Below are positions 1 through 6,020 of a stretch of 8,298 bases of DNA, in pieces. The position numbers and the translations under genes were made by a program. Every line of letters starts with the position of its first letter. The stretch's first letter is position 1. The notes under the pieces are model-generated. The model had not been told where the DNA came from. It searched no databases and saw only the letters and a program-made list of their open reading frames with translations. The stretch comes from an uncultured Bacteroidota bacterium (GTDB lineage Bacteria > Bacteroidota > Bacteroidia > Chitinophagales > Chitinophagaceae), in assembly GCA_903913355.1 (NCBI GenBank), contig CAIWKU010000478.1:1-8298 (forward strand). Direction: 5' to 3'.

Positions 1-2
1 TG

Positions 3-755
3 GATTTACTGAAAAATATCAATAAAGAAGATAAAACCGTTCCGGAAGCCGTTGAAAGAGCCATCCCTCAAATAGAGAAACTGGTTTCAGCCATCAGCGA
101 TAAAATGCTGGCAGGGGGAAGATTATTCTATATAGGCGCGGGCACCAGCGGAAGATTGGGAATTGTTGATGCCAGTGAATGTCCGCCTACTTTTGGAGTT
201 CCTTATGGACTGGTGATCGGATTAATTGCAGGTGGAGAAAAGGCTATCACCCAGGCAGTGGAATTTGCCGAGGATAGCGCTGAGGATGGTTGGACAGATC
301 TTCAAAAACATTTTATTAGTGATAAGGATGTGGTAGTAGGACTTGCCGCCAGTGGCACAACACCCTATGTAATAGGGGCTTTAAAACAATGTCGCAAAAG
401 GGGAATTATTACGGGAAGTATCAGTTGTAATCCATCCTCCCCGGTTTCAGCCGAAGCGGATTATCCGGTAGAAGTAGTGGTGGGACCTGAATTTGTTACC
501 GGTAGTACCCGAATGAAGAGTGGAACAGCGCAAAAGCTGGTATTAAATATGATCTCCACTTCAATCATGATCCAGTTGGGACGGGTTGAAGACAATAAAA
601 TGGTGAACATGCAATTAAGTAATGTAAAGTTGGTTGACAGAGGCGTGAAAATGGTGATGGACGGTCTATCGCTGACAGATTACGAAAAAGCAAAAGACCT
701 GTTATTAAAACACGGAAGTGTAAAAAAAGCAGTAGAAGCCGCTACCGCTTCTTAG
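3..755 (+). CDS. murQ: N-acetylmuramic acid 6-phosphate etherase MurQ, 5'-truncated by window edge
   Basis: MurQ is the cytoplasmic lyase of cell-wall recycling: it cleaves the D-lactyl ether of MurNAc-6-phosphate to give GlcNAc-6-phosphate and D-lactate. The reading frame is open from base 3, so 250 residues are visible. The SIS sugar-phosphate fold is clear: GAGTSGRLG (visible residues 45-53), DASECPPT (56-63), AEDS (89-92), GLAASGTTPY, SCNPSSPVS and a GSTRMKSGTAQKLVLNM helix. The two glutamates corresponding to E. coli Glu83 and Glu114 are present at visible residues 59 and 90, with the same 31-residue spacing, so the enzyme should be active. By that alignment about 24 N-terminal residues lie upstream of the window. 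The C-terminus is shorter than in E. coli, ending soon after a KHGSVKKAVEA segment. The next gene starts 10 bp downstream on the same strand, suggesting co-transcription. The identification is very secure. Confidence 0.97.
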   Translation, partial: DLLKNINKEDKTVPEAVERAIPQIEKLVSAISDKMLAGGRLFYIGAGTSGRLGIVDASECPPTFGVPYGLVIGLIAGGEKAITQAVEFAEDSAEDGWTDLQKHFISDKDVVVGLAASGTTPYVIGALKQCRKRGIITGSISCNPSSPVSAEADYPVEVVVGPEFVTGSTRMKSGTAQKLVLNMISTSIMIQLGRVEDNKMVNMQLSNVKLVDRGVKMVMDGLSLTDYEKAKDLLLKHGSVKKAVEAATAS

Positions 756-765
756 CTGATATAGT

Positions 766-1329
766 ATGCATGATATAGAACCTTTTTATAACTGGAGGCA
801 TATCTACATTGCCGAAGAAGATCCCAAATCACCTTTTTTTGGGAGGAAGTACAGCGAATTTACATTTTCTCAAACAGTATATAATTATTATATCCATCCA
901 CAATGGGATGATTTTGGGAGTAAGACGCTTTATCTCAAAATTATTTATGTTGACTATGAGTTGAATTTCGCCATCATAGAGTTGTTGGGAGAATGGAATG
1001 ATGCAATAGAAAATGATATCATGGAATTGAAAAGGGAAGTGATGGATCTGTTATATAACCAGGGTATTTATAAATACATATTGATTACAGAAAACGTACT
1101 TAATTTTCATAGCAGTGATAAAGAATATTACCAGGAATGGTATGAAGAACTGAGTGAGCAGAATGGATGGGCTATTTCATTAAATATGCCGGAAGCCACC
1201 CAACAGGATTTCAAAAAGAAAAAACTGAACTATTATATCGAATTAATGGAGATTCCGGAATGGCGGGCGTATAAACCTTATCATCTTTTCAGGAAGATTG
1301 ATGATGAGTTGATGAAAAGGTTGGACTAA
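766..1329 (+). CDS. Conserved-looking hypothetical protein, soluble, directly downstream of murQ
   Basis: I do not recognise this 187-aa protein. It has no signal peptide, membrane segment or cysteine-rich motif and should be cytoplasmic. It is rich in Tyr, Trp and acidic residues. The N-terminal part (1-55) has many aromatics (PFYNWRHIYI, YNYYIHPQWDDFG). The middle (about 55-115) alternates predicted strand, strand, long helix, strand: LYLKIIYVDYELNFAIIEL, then an amphipathic helix NDIMELKREVMDLLYNQGI, then YKYILITENVLNF. That order resembles SpoIIAA/STAS-like folds, but this is only a pattern impression. The C-terminal part is helical and charged. The ATG at 766 is chosen because it lies 10 bp after the murQ stop; there is no Shine-Dalgarno sequence, as expected for Bacteroidota. 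The close spacing suggests an operon with murQ, but nothing in the residues points to a sugar or peptidoglycan activity. Confidence 0.8.
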   Translation: MHDIEPFYNWRHIYIAEEDPKSPFFGRKYSEFTFSQTVYNYYIHPQWDDFGSKTLYLKIIYVDYELNFAIIELLGEWNDAIENDIMELKREVMDLLYNQGIYKYILITENVLNFHSSDKEYYQEWYEELSEQNGWAISLNMPEATQQDFKKKKLNYYIELMEIPEWRAYKPYHLFRKIDDELMKRLD

Positions 1330-1337
1330 CGGCAAGC

Positions 1338-1931
1338 TTAAACTTGCTGACTATGATCTTCATTTATTTTTCTCTCAATTCTTCTGTCAGGAATTAACCA
1401 TAATAAAGCAACTACAGCATATAAGGATAGACTAATCCATCCATTAAAACAGGCAAGTGCAATACCCAAAGCATATATAATAACAGAAGCTTTTTCTTTT
1501 GTATCATTTCCAACTGCTTTTGCCAATGTAGAGTTTTTTCCATGCAGGGTAACCAGAGATTTGGCAAGAATATAGTATGCAAGTCCAGCCATAAACAGAT
1601 CAACCCCAAATAAAGCAGTAGGCCAGGATGCAAAATGGTTTTCACCCATCCAGCCCGAGGCAAAAGGCAGAAGTGACAGCCAAAAAAGCAAATGGATATT
1701 GGCCCACATTACTTTTCCATTGATTTTCGTTGCCGCATGAAATAAATGATGGTGATTATTCCAGTAGATTCCGATATTAATAAAACTCAGGATATAGCTG
1801 ATAAAAACGGGTAGCAAAGGCTTCAATGAAATCAGTTGATCCCCCAACGGAACTTTCATTTCCAATACCATAATCGTAATGATAATGGCCAGTACCCCAT
1901 CACTAAATGCTTCCAGTCTTCCTTTACCCAT
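1338..1931 (-). CDS. TMEM175 family (DUF1211) integral membrane protein
   Basis: This 197-aa protein has six predicted membrane segments (roughly residues 8-24, 40-57, 76-93, 105-125, 148-164 and 166-181). Its first helix carries the family hallmark: RLEAFSDGVLAI, with FSDG at 9-12, followed by an NNHHHLFH stretch (58-65) in the loop after helix 2, also typical of the family. Known bacterial TMEM175 proteins are about this size, contain one six-helix repeat and assemble as tetrameric potassium-permeable channels; whether this one conducts potassium is inference. The start ATG at 1931 directly precedes GKGRLEAFSDGV, the normal N-terminus. The stop lies 8 bp from the stop of the convergent upstream gene, leaving almost no room for a terminator. 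The 108 bp upstream, up to the next gene at 2040, show no clear TAnnTTTG promoter on either strand. Confidence 0.9.
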   Translation of the reverse strand: MGKGRLEAFSDGVLAIIITIMVLEMKVPLGDQLISLKPLLPVFISYILSFINIGIYWNNHHHLFHAATKINGKVMWANIHLLFWLSLLPFASGWMGENHFASWPTALFGVDLFMAGLAYYILAKSLVTLHGKNSTLAKAVGNDTKEKASVIIYALGIALACFNGWISLSLYAVVALLWLIPDRRIERKINEDHSQQV

Positions 1932-2039
1932 AGCGTAGTATTATTTATTTACCTGAAAGCGAAATCGTTTCATTATTTGAAAATAGCCAAAAACGACTTA
2001 CCTTAACACCGAAATTTTCATCAGCAAAAAAAAGATACA

Positions 2040-2195
2040 ATGTCATTACCCGTAAACAATAAAAACAGCGGAAAACCCGGAAGTAAAGGCCCGAAAGGGG
2101 GATTACAGGGTTCGAAATTTATCGCCAAACCCGGGGCCAAAGCAGCCGGGGCCAATAAAAAACCGATCAAAACCGGCGGCTCAAGAGGAAGTTGA
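2040..2195 (+). CDS. Small, highly basic Gly/Lys-rich protein (51 aa), function unknown
   Basis: A short frame starts at the ATG in aaagatacaATG and ends at TGA (2193-2195). The 51-aa product has 10 Lys, 1 Arg, no Asp or Glu, 11 Gly, several Pro and Ala, only one aromatic residue (Phe27) and no Cys. It should be disordered with a net charge near +11. The sequence has a repetitive feel (GKPGSKGPKGG, AKPGAKAAGANKK, GGSRGS), resembling basic tails of histone H1-like or ribosome-associated proteins, but I cannot assign it to a family; it does not match the THX ribosomal protein. Support for a real gene: the A-rich start region typical of Bacteroidota, a frame uninterrupted from ATG to stop, and a strong hairpin with a T-run starting 22 bp after the stop. 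A nucleic-acid-binding role is inference from charge alone. No clear promoter motif was found upstream. Confidence 0.65.
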   Translation: MSLPVNNKNSGKPGSKGPKGGLQGSKFIAKPGAKAAGANKKPIKTGGSRGS

Positions 2196-2217
2196 TCGCT
2201 TTAAATGGTGCTAGCAG

Positions 2218-2284
2218 AAAAGGAACAGAAGAACAAAAATGGAGCTATCAATGAAAATCCATTTGGTTCATTTGTTCCTTTTTT
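2218..2284 (+). terminator. Rho-independent-type terminator after the 51-aa gene
   Basis: An outer stem of 10 perfect base pairs, AAAAGGAACA (2218-2227) with TGTTCCTTTT (2273-2282), encloses a second imperfect stem (AACAAAAATGG at 2232-2242 against CCATTTGGTT at 2259-2268), and the right arm runs into six T residues (2279-2284). It lies between the + strand small gene and the - strand ORF6N gene ending at 2308, so it could serve both strands, with the better T-tract on +. Confidence 0.75.
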
Positions 2285-2307
2285 ATGCGGATCCTTAACA
2301 AACACTA

Positions 2308-2823
2308 TCAGGCTTTTTTGAATCCAATACGTTCTCTATTCTCCCAACTAATTTTTTCTGCTTTAGCATCCAGGAAATTCTCAATGGCTTCATATAGTAA
2401 TTCCAACTGTTCGCTGTGGTTGCCCACTCTTTGTTTTATTTCCTCCATTTCCTCCGCCAATTCCTGGTAGGTATGAACATTCTGCCTGATAAAGACAAAA
2501 GTGCGCATAATCAGAATATTCATATGAATAGCACGGGAACTATGTAATACACTCGAAAGCATGGAAACACCCAATTCGGTAAATGCATAGGGCAGATATC
2601 TGTTCCCACCCCAACTTGAGGTTTCAGTTTGAAACCTCAAGTTGCTAAATTCCTCTTTGGTTAGTTTAAACATAAAATCTGGTGGAAATCGATCTGCATT
2701 TCGTTTTACTGCAAGATTCAATGATTTTACTGGCACTTCATATAATTTTGCCAGATCGCGATCAAGCATGATTTTTTGTCCCCGAACTTCATATATACTT
2801 TCCTGTATCAGAGGATGTTGCAT
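2308..2823 (-). CDS. ORF6N domain-containing protein (KilA-N/phage antirepressor-related, DNA-binding type)
   Basis: This 171-aa protein has the ORF6N domain over residues about 8-115: IYEVRGQKIMLDRDLAKLY, then VKRNADRFPPDFMFKLTKEE, then TSSWGGNRYLPYAFTELGVSML and SRAIHMNILIMRTFVFIRQ. The domain is found in phage and bacterial proteins thought to bind DNA, and Bacteroidota chromosomes often carry free-standing copies. The C-terminal part (about 117-155) is a Glu-rich predicted coiled coil that probably drives oligomerisation, followed by a short basic tail ending GFKKA. The length is normal for the stand-alone form, so the gene looks intact. The start is set by the conserved distance from Met1 to IYEVRGQ. 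The coding sequence contains a perfect 15-bp inverted repeat at codons 61-70. No phage genes flank it. The target and biological role are unknown. Confidence 0.92.
   Translation of the reverse strand: MQHPLIQESIYEVRGQKIMLDRDLAKLYEVPVKSLNLAVKRNADRFPPDFMFKLTKEEFSNLRFQTETSSWGGNRYLPYAFTELGVSMLSSVLHSSRAIHMNILIMRTFVFIRQNVHTYQELAEEMEEIKQRVGNHSEQLELLYEAIENFLDAKAEKISWENRERIGFKKA
2612..2644. repeat. Perfect 15-bp inverted repeat with 3-nt loop, inside the ORF6N coding sequence
   Basis: The arm CAACTTGAGGTTTCA (2612-2626) is followed by GTT and then the exact reverse complement TGAAACCTCAAGTTG (2630-2644). It encodes about residues N61-S70 (NLRFQTETSS) of the ORF6N protein, just before the conserved SWGG. 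There is no T-run on either side and the flanks continue the conserved domain, so it is not a terminator. Confidence 0.95.
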
Positions 2824-2847
2824 GATAGTGGATAAAATGGTATCCTA

Positions 2848-2855
2848 CAAACATA
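2848..2855 (-). promoter_or_regulatory. Candidate -7 promoter element of the ORF6N gene
   Basis: On the - strand this reads TATGTTTG, an exact match to the Bacteroidota -7 consensus TAnnTTTG. It sits 24 bp upstream of the ATG, which gives a short 5' leader. A TTG lies 15 bp upstream of it, which is closer than usual for the -33 element, so only the -7 match is convincing. Confidence 0.5.
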
Positions 2856-2959
2856 CAATCGCAGAAAAAGCAAAAAACCAGTATTTATACCTGATATAAA
2901 TTATCCTTCAATCCCCATTTTATGCGTAATTATTGCAAAGGACTAATAGAGAATAGCGA

Positions 2960-4630
2960 TTATTGTAATCTGTCTATAATGCTTAATCCAAACTTACGGA
3001 GGGTGGTCAGTGCCAGATCATAACCGGCATCGGCATGACGTATGACACCCATTCCCGGATCATTTCTTAAAACCCTGCTAAGTCTCGCTGCAGCGGCATC
3101 AGTTCCATCAGCTACAATTACCATTCCTGCATGAATACTATATCCCATTCCTACCCCTCCTCCATGATGCAGACTTACCCAACTGGCTCCTCCGGCGGTA
3201 TTTACTAAAGCATTTAATACAGGCCAATCGGCAACTGCGTCCGAGCCATCCAGCATGGCTTCGGTTTCACGATTTGGTGAGGCCACTGATCCCGTATCCA
3301 AATGATCACGCCCAATCACAATGGGCGCTTTTACTTTTCCGGTCCTAACCAGTTCATTAAAAGCCAATCCTGCTTTTTCTCTTTCGCCCTGTCCCAGCCA
3401 ACAAATCCTTGCTGGCAAACCCTGAAAGGCGATTTTTTCTTTTGCCATTTTCATCCAGCGAAGCATGCTTTTATTTTCCGGAAAAAGTTCCATTACCAAA
3501 GCATCGGTAACGGCAATATCCTGGGGATCTCCGCTTAATGCTGCCCATCGAAATGGGCCTTTGCCTTCGCAAAAAAGCGGTCTGATATAGGCAGGAACAA
3601 AACCCGGAAAATCAAATGCATTTGTCAACCCATTCTCCTGGGCACGGGCACGTAAATTATTTCCATAATCAAATGTGATTGCCCCGTTTTTTTGCAAAGC
3701 AATCATCAGTTCAACATGTAATCGCATACTCTGGTAACTTAATATCAGGTATTCTTCAGGACGTTGATTTCGCAAATCAGCCGCTTCTTTATTTGATAAA
3801 GTGTGCGGAATATACCCAATTAATGGATCATGCGCAGATGTCTGATCAGTCAGTATATCCACCTTAATATTCCTTTCTATCAAACGTTGCAGCAAATGAA
3901 CTGCATTCGCTACCACCCCGATACTAACTGTTTCTCCCGCTTTTTTTGCTGTTATTGCATAATCAATTGCTTCATCCAGTCCTGAAAATTTCAAATCCAG
4001 GTATTTTGTTTCTAATCGTTTATCAATTCTCCACTCTTCCACTTCTGCAATTAATGAAACTCCTCCGCACATACTGATAGCCAGTGGTTGCGCCCCACCC
4101 ATTCCACCCAAACCGGCACTAACACTCAGCGTCCCTTTCAGTGTTCCTCCAAAATGTTTATCTGCTACCGCCGCAAATGTTTCATAAGTACCTTGTACAA
4201 TACCCTGCGACCCAATATAAATCCATGATCCGGCCGTCATTTGTCCATACATCATCAATCCCTTTTTTTCCAACTCCGTAAAATGTTCCCAGGTAGCCCA
4301 TTTAGGAACCAATTGTGAATTGGAAAGCAATACCCTTGGCGCATCCACATGTGTTTGTAGGATAGCAACGGGCTTTCCACTCTGAATCAACAAAGTCTCA
4401 TCATTATTCAGGTCTTTTAAAGCTTTTATAATCAGATCCAGACTCTCAAAATTTCTCGCCGCTTTCCCCCTGCCGCCATATACAATCAAATCATCCGGTC
4501 TTTCCGCAACTTCCGGATTCAGATTATTTAATAACATCCTCAATGCCGCTTCCTGAACCCATCCCTTACAGTTCAATGATGTTCCGGTAGGTGTTTTGTA
4601 TTTAACTGGATCGTAATGGAGTAATGACAT
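2960..4630 (-). CDS. hutU: Urocanate hydratase (urocanase) HutU
   Basis: HutU performs the second step of histidine degradation, adding water to urocanate to give 4-imidazolone-5-propionate, using a tightly bound NAD+ in the cytoplasm. The 556-aa length matches the family (about 550-560). Diagnostic segments are YGGRGKAARN (51-60), the glycine-rich NAD region GLGGMGGAQP (173-182), TDQTSAHDP (261-269), and the urocanase signature FQGLPARICWLG (402-413). Its Cys410 falls at the same number as the active-site cysteine of the Pseudomonas enzyme. DHLDTGSVASPNRET (442-456) is also typical. The start at 4630 gives the standard N-terminus leading into the conserved GWVQEAALRMLLNNL. No hutH, hutI or hutG is present in the window; the neighbours are a TPR protein upstream and an ORF6N gene downstream. 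A -7 promoter element lies 40-47 bp upstream of the start codon, so it probably has its own promoter. Confidence 0.98.
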   Translation of the reverse strand: MSLLHYDPVKYKTPTGTSLNCKGWVQEAALRMLLNNLNPEVAERPDDLIVYGGRGKAARNFESLDLIIKALKDLNNDETLLIQSGKPVAILQTHVDAPRVLLSNSQLVPKWATWEHFTELEKKGLMMYGQMTAGSWIYIGSQGIVQGTYETFAAVADKHFGGTLKGTLSVSAGLGGMGGAQPLAISMCGGVSLIAEVEEWRIDKRLETKYLDLKFSGLDEAIDYAITAKKAGETVSIGVVANAVHLLQRLIERNIKVDILTDQTSAHDPLIGYIPHTLSNKEAADLRNQRPEEYLILSYQSMRLHVELMIALQKNGAITFDYGNNLRARAQENGLTNAFDFPGFVPAYIRPLFCEGKGPFRWAALSGDPQDIAVTDALVMELFPENKSMLRWMKMAKEKIAFQGLPARICWLGQGEREKAGLAFNELVRTGKVKAPIVIGRDHLDTGSVASPNRETEAMLDGSDAVADWPVLNALVNTAGGASWVSLHHGGGVGMGYSIHAGMVIVADGTDAAAARLSRVLRNDPGMGVIRHADAGYDLALTTLRKFGLSIIDRLQ

Positions 4631-4669
4631 CAGATGGTGGATTGTTTTTGAAACTTAGGTAATAGAAGT

Positions 4670-4677
4670 CAAAAGTA
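4670..4677 (-). promoter_or_regulatory. Candidate -7 promoter element of hutU
   Basis: On the - strand it reads TACTTTTG, an exact TAnnTTTG match, placed about 40 bp upstream of the hutU start codon. That would give a leader of roughly 30 nt. No TTG is seen at the usual -33 distance; the region there is T/A-rich. The 7-bp repeat array begins 46 bp further upstream. Confidence 0.5.
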
Positions 4678-4723
4678 AAAAATCGAAAAATAGTAAATGT
4701 AACTTGCGATTTGCAGATTGTTT

Positions 4724-4786
4724 GGCTTTTGGCTTTTGGCTTTTGGCTTTTGGCTTTTGAATTTTGGCTTTTGAATTTTCAATTTC
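4724..4786. repeat. Tandem heptanucleotide array, nine 7-bp units (GGCTTTT type)
   Basis: Reading the + strand in steps of seven from 4724: GGCTTTT five times without error (4724-4758), then GAATTTT, GGCTTTT, GAATTTT and CAATTTC. On the - strand the main unit is AAAAGCC, i.e. AGCCAAA when rephased. The array ends one base from the stop codon of the TPR gene and lies upstream of the hutU promoter. The 157-bp gap between the TPR gene and hutU contains no other gene. Confidence 0.95.
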
Positions 4787-4787
4787 C

Positions 4788-5099
4788 CTAATAAACCAAA
4801 TCCTCATACGCCCCCTGCAATTCCCCATACGCATGATTATCCCCTGCTTTTTTAGCAGCCGCCATTCCTTTTTCATACCATTCAATGGCCAAACGGGTTT
4901 CTCCCATTTTTTCGAGCAGTTTTGCCAGATGATAATAAGAGCCAATATAATCCGGTGAATCACTGAGAATGGCTTCGAAATATTCTCTGGCCTTGCCATC
5001 CTCTCCTATTTTGGTATATTCTAATGCCAAAGCGTGCCGTAAAAAATTATCGGAGGGATTGGCCTCCAAAAACTCCTTGATCTTTGCTATTCTGTCCAT
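4788..5099 (-). CDS. Small tetratricopeptide repeat (TPR) protein
   Basis: This 103-aa soluble protein consists almost entirely of two TPR units. The first spans about residues 17-50 (DNFLRHALALEYTKIGE, then AREYFEAILSDSP) and the second about 51-84 (YIGSYYHLAKLLEKMGE, then AIEWYEKGMAAAKKAGD), followed by a capping helix (NHAYGELQGAYEDLVY). The conserved TPR positions (aromatic/Leu, Ala, Gly, Pro) are in place. Such proteins are helical scaffolds for protein-protein contact; the partner is unknown. There is no signal peptide or membrane segment. The start ATG at 5099 begins a typical DRIAKIKEFLEANPSD lead-in. It is divergent from etfB. A 7-bp tandem repeat array begins directly after its stop. 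It may be transcribed separately from hutU, which follows 157 bp downstream. Confidence 0.9.
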   Translation of the reverse strand: MDRIAKIKEFLEANPSDNFLRHALALEYTKIGEDGKAREYFEAILSDSPDYIGSYYHLAKLLEKMGETRLAIEWYEKGMAAAKKAGDNHAYGELQGAYEDLVY

Positions 5100-5103
5100 T
5101 TTC

Positions 5104-5131
5104 TAAAGGTATGAATTGGTTTACAGCCAAA
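5104..5131 (-). promoter_or_regulatory. Weak candidate promoter of the TPR gene
   Basis: On the - strand TTTG (5128-5131) is followed after 16 bp by TACCTTTA (5104-5111), a 7-of-8 match to TAnnTTTG. It lies only 4 bp from the ATG at 5099, so transcription would begin at or near the start codon, giving a leaderless or nearly leaderless message. The match is imperfect and may be chance. Confidence 0.3.
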
Positions 5132-5167
5132 CCCTTCCCAGGGCAGTAAAAAATTAACAGGCAAAAC

Positions 5168-5197
5168 TTTGTCACTTTCAAATCCTTCCTATATTTG
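5168..5197 (+). promoter_or_regulatory. Bacteroidota-type promoter of the etfBA operon
   Basis: TTTG (5168-5171) is separated by 18 bp from TATATTTG (5190-5197), an exact TAnnTTTG element. Both elements and their spacing fit the promoter recognised by the Bacteroidota primary sigma factor. The expected start of transcription is around 5203, leaving a leader of about 40 nt before the etfB ATG at 5245. This is the best promoter in the window. Confidence 0.75.
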
Positions 5198-5199
5198 CT

Positions 5200-5221
5200 A
5201 ATAGTTGCATAAACAACTATT
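5200..5221. promoter_or_regulatory. Perfect 8+8 bp palindrome at the predicted etfBA transcription start, possible operator
   Basis: AATAGTTG (5200-5207) and its exact reverse complement CAACTATT (5214-5221) are separated by CATAAA. The palindrome begins 2 bp after the -7 element and covers the expected transcription start, a position where a bound repressor would block initiation. Its size and TTG-n6-CAA core resemble operators of MarR-type dimeric regulators, but no regulator gene is present in the window. A 5' leader hairpin is the alternative. Confidence 0.55.
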
Positions 5222-5244
5222 TTGTAAACCGACAAATTTCCGCT

Positions 5245-5988
5245 ATGAAAATACTCGTCTGCATCAGCAAAACTCCGGACACCACGGCCCGCATCGCTTT
5301 CACAGATAATAATACCCAATTTGATGAAAACGGAGTGCAATGGATCATCAATCCGTATGACGAATGGTATTCCCTTGTAAGAGCCATTGAACTGAAAGAA
5401 AAAGATCCAACCACTATCATACACCTGATTACGGTAGGCGGCCCGGATTGCGACCCGGTTATCAGAAAAGCATTGGCCCTGGGTGGGGATGAAGCCATCC
5501 GTGTAAACGCTCCCGCTAAGGATAGCTATTATGTAGCTGCCCAGATTGCCGAAATAGCCAGGCAGGAGAAATATGATATCATTTTTACAGGTAAAGAAGC
5601 CATTGATTTCAATGGTTCTGCCATTGGCGGAATGGTGGCAGAATTAACGGATACTCCCTATATTTCTCTTGCAACCAAATTTGAACTTACCGGTAATACC
5701 GCGCTGATTTCCCGGGAAATTGAGGGTGGAGAAGAAATCGATGAAGTGTCTATACCGGTTGTGGTAAGTTGTCAGAAAGGAATGGCTGAACAAAGAATTC
5801 CCAATATGCGCGGTATCATGGCCGCCAGAACCAAACCCCTGAAAGTAGTAGAGCCAACTGCCATAGATGCATTAACCAGTATTCTCAGTTTTGAACTTCC
5901 ACCAGCCAAAGCCGGTGTAAAACTGGTTAGTCCGGATAATGTTGCCGAACTGGTAAGATTACTTCACGAAGAAGCCAAAGCCATTTAG
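5245..5988 (+). CDS. etfB: Electron transfer flavoprotein subunit beta
   Basis: EtfB is the smaller subunit of the soluble FAD-containing electron carrier that takes electrons from acyl-CoA dehydrogenases and similar flavoenzymes and usually passes them to ETF:quinone oxidoreductase. The 247-aa length is normal. The N-terminus MKILVCISKTPDTTARI is typical of the Bacteroidota proteins. NPYDEWYSLVRAIELKE (36-52) is the usual NP-D/E-A segment, and TGKEAIDFNGSAIGGMVAEL (115-134) contributes to the AMP site. The beta-subunit signature region is ISREIEGGEEIDEVSIPVVVSC (155-176), followed by PNMRGIMAARTKPL (186-199), the conserved recognition-loop segment. It is followed after 32 bp by etfA, so the two should be co-transcribed from the promoter at 5168-5197, possibly under control of the palindrome at 5200-5221. 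It is divergent from the TPR gene. Confidence 0.97.
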   Translation: MKILVCISKTPDTTARIAFTDNNTQFDENGVQWIINPYDEWYSLVRAIELKEKDPTTIIHLITVGGPDCDPVIRKALALGGDEAIRVNAPAKDSYYVAAQIAEIARQEKYDIIFTGKEAIDFNGSAIGGMVAELTDTPYISLATKFELTGNTALISREIEGGEEIDEVSIPVVVSCQKGMAEQRIPNMRGIMAARTKPLKVVEPTAIDALTSILSFELPPAKAGVKLVSPDNVAELVRLLHEEAKAI

Positions 5989-6020
5989 AAATCCAAGTAT
6001 CCAACTTCAAAAAAATTATT

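Noticed and set aside
1332..1347. Small inverted repeat GCAAG/CTTGC between the convergent 187-aa and TMEM175 genes
   Set aside because: Stem is only 5 bp and lacks a T-run; partly inside the TMEM175 coding end. Not supportable as a terminator.
2308..2823. ORF6N gene as evidence of a prophage
   Set aside because: No other phage gene, integrase or attachment site is seen, and stand-alone ORF6N genes are common in Bacteroidota chromosomes.
2642..2899. + strand frame opposite the ORF6N gene
   Set aside because: Antisense to a recognised domain and covering its promoter; no similarity seen.
4724..4786. CRISPR-like interpretation of the repeat array
   Set aside because: Units are 7 bp with no spacers and no cas genes nearby; it is a simple tandem repeat.
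4655..4999. Open - strand frame overlapping the TPR gene and running through the heptad array, giving a Lys/Pro-rich repeated tail
   Set aside because: It overlaps the clearly coding TPR frame, and its tail is only the translation of the 7-bp repeats, which cycle through frames; no recognisable domain.
5047..5498. Two - strand open frames opposite the etfB 5' end
   Set aside because: They lie antisense to a secure etfB frame and across its promoter, with no domain or initiation signal.
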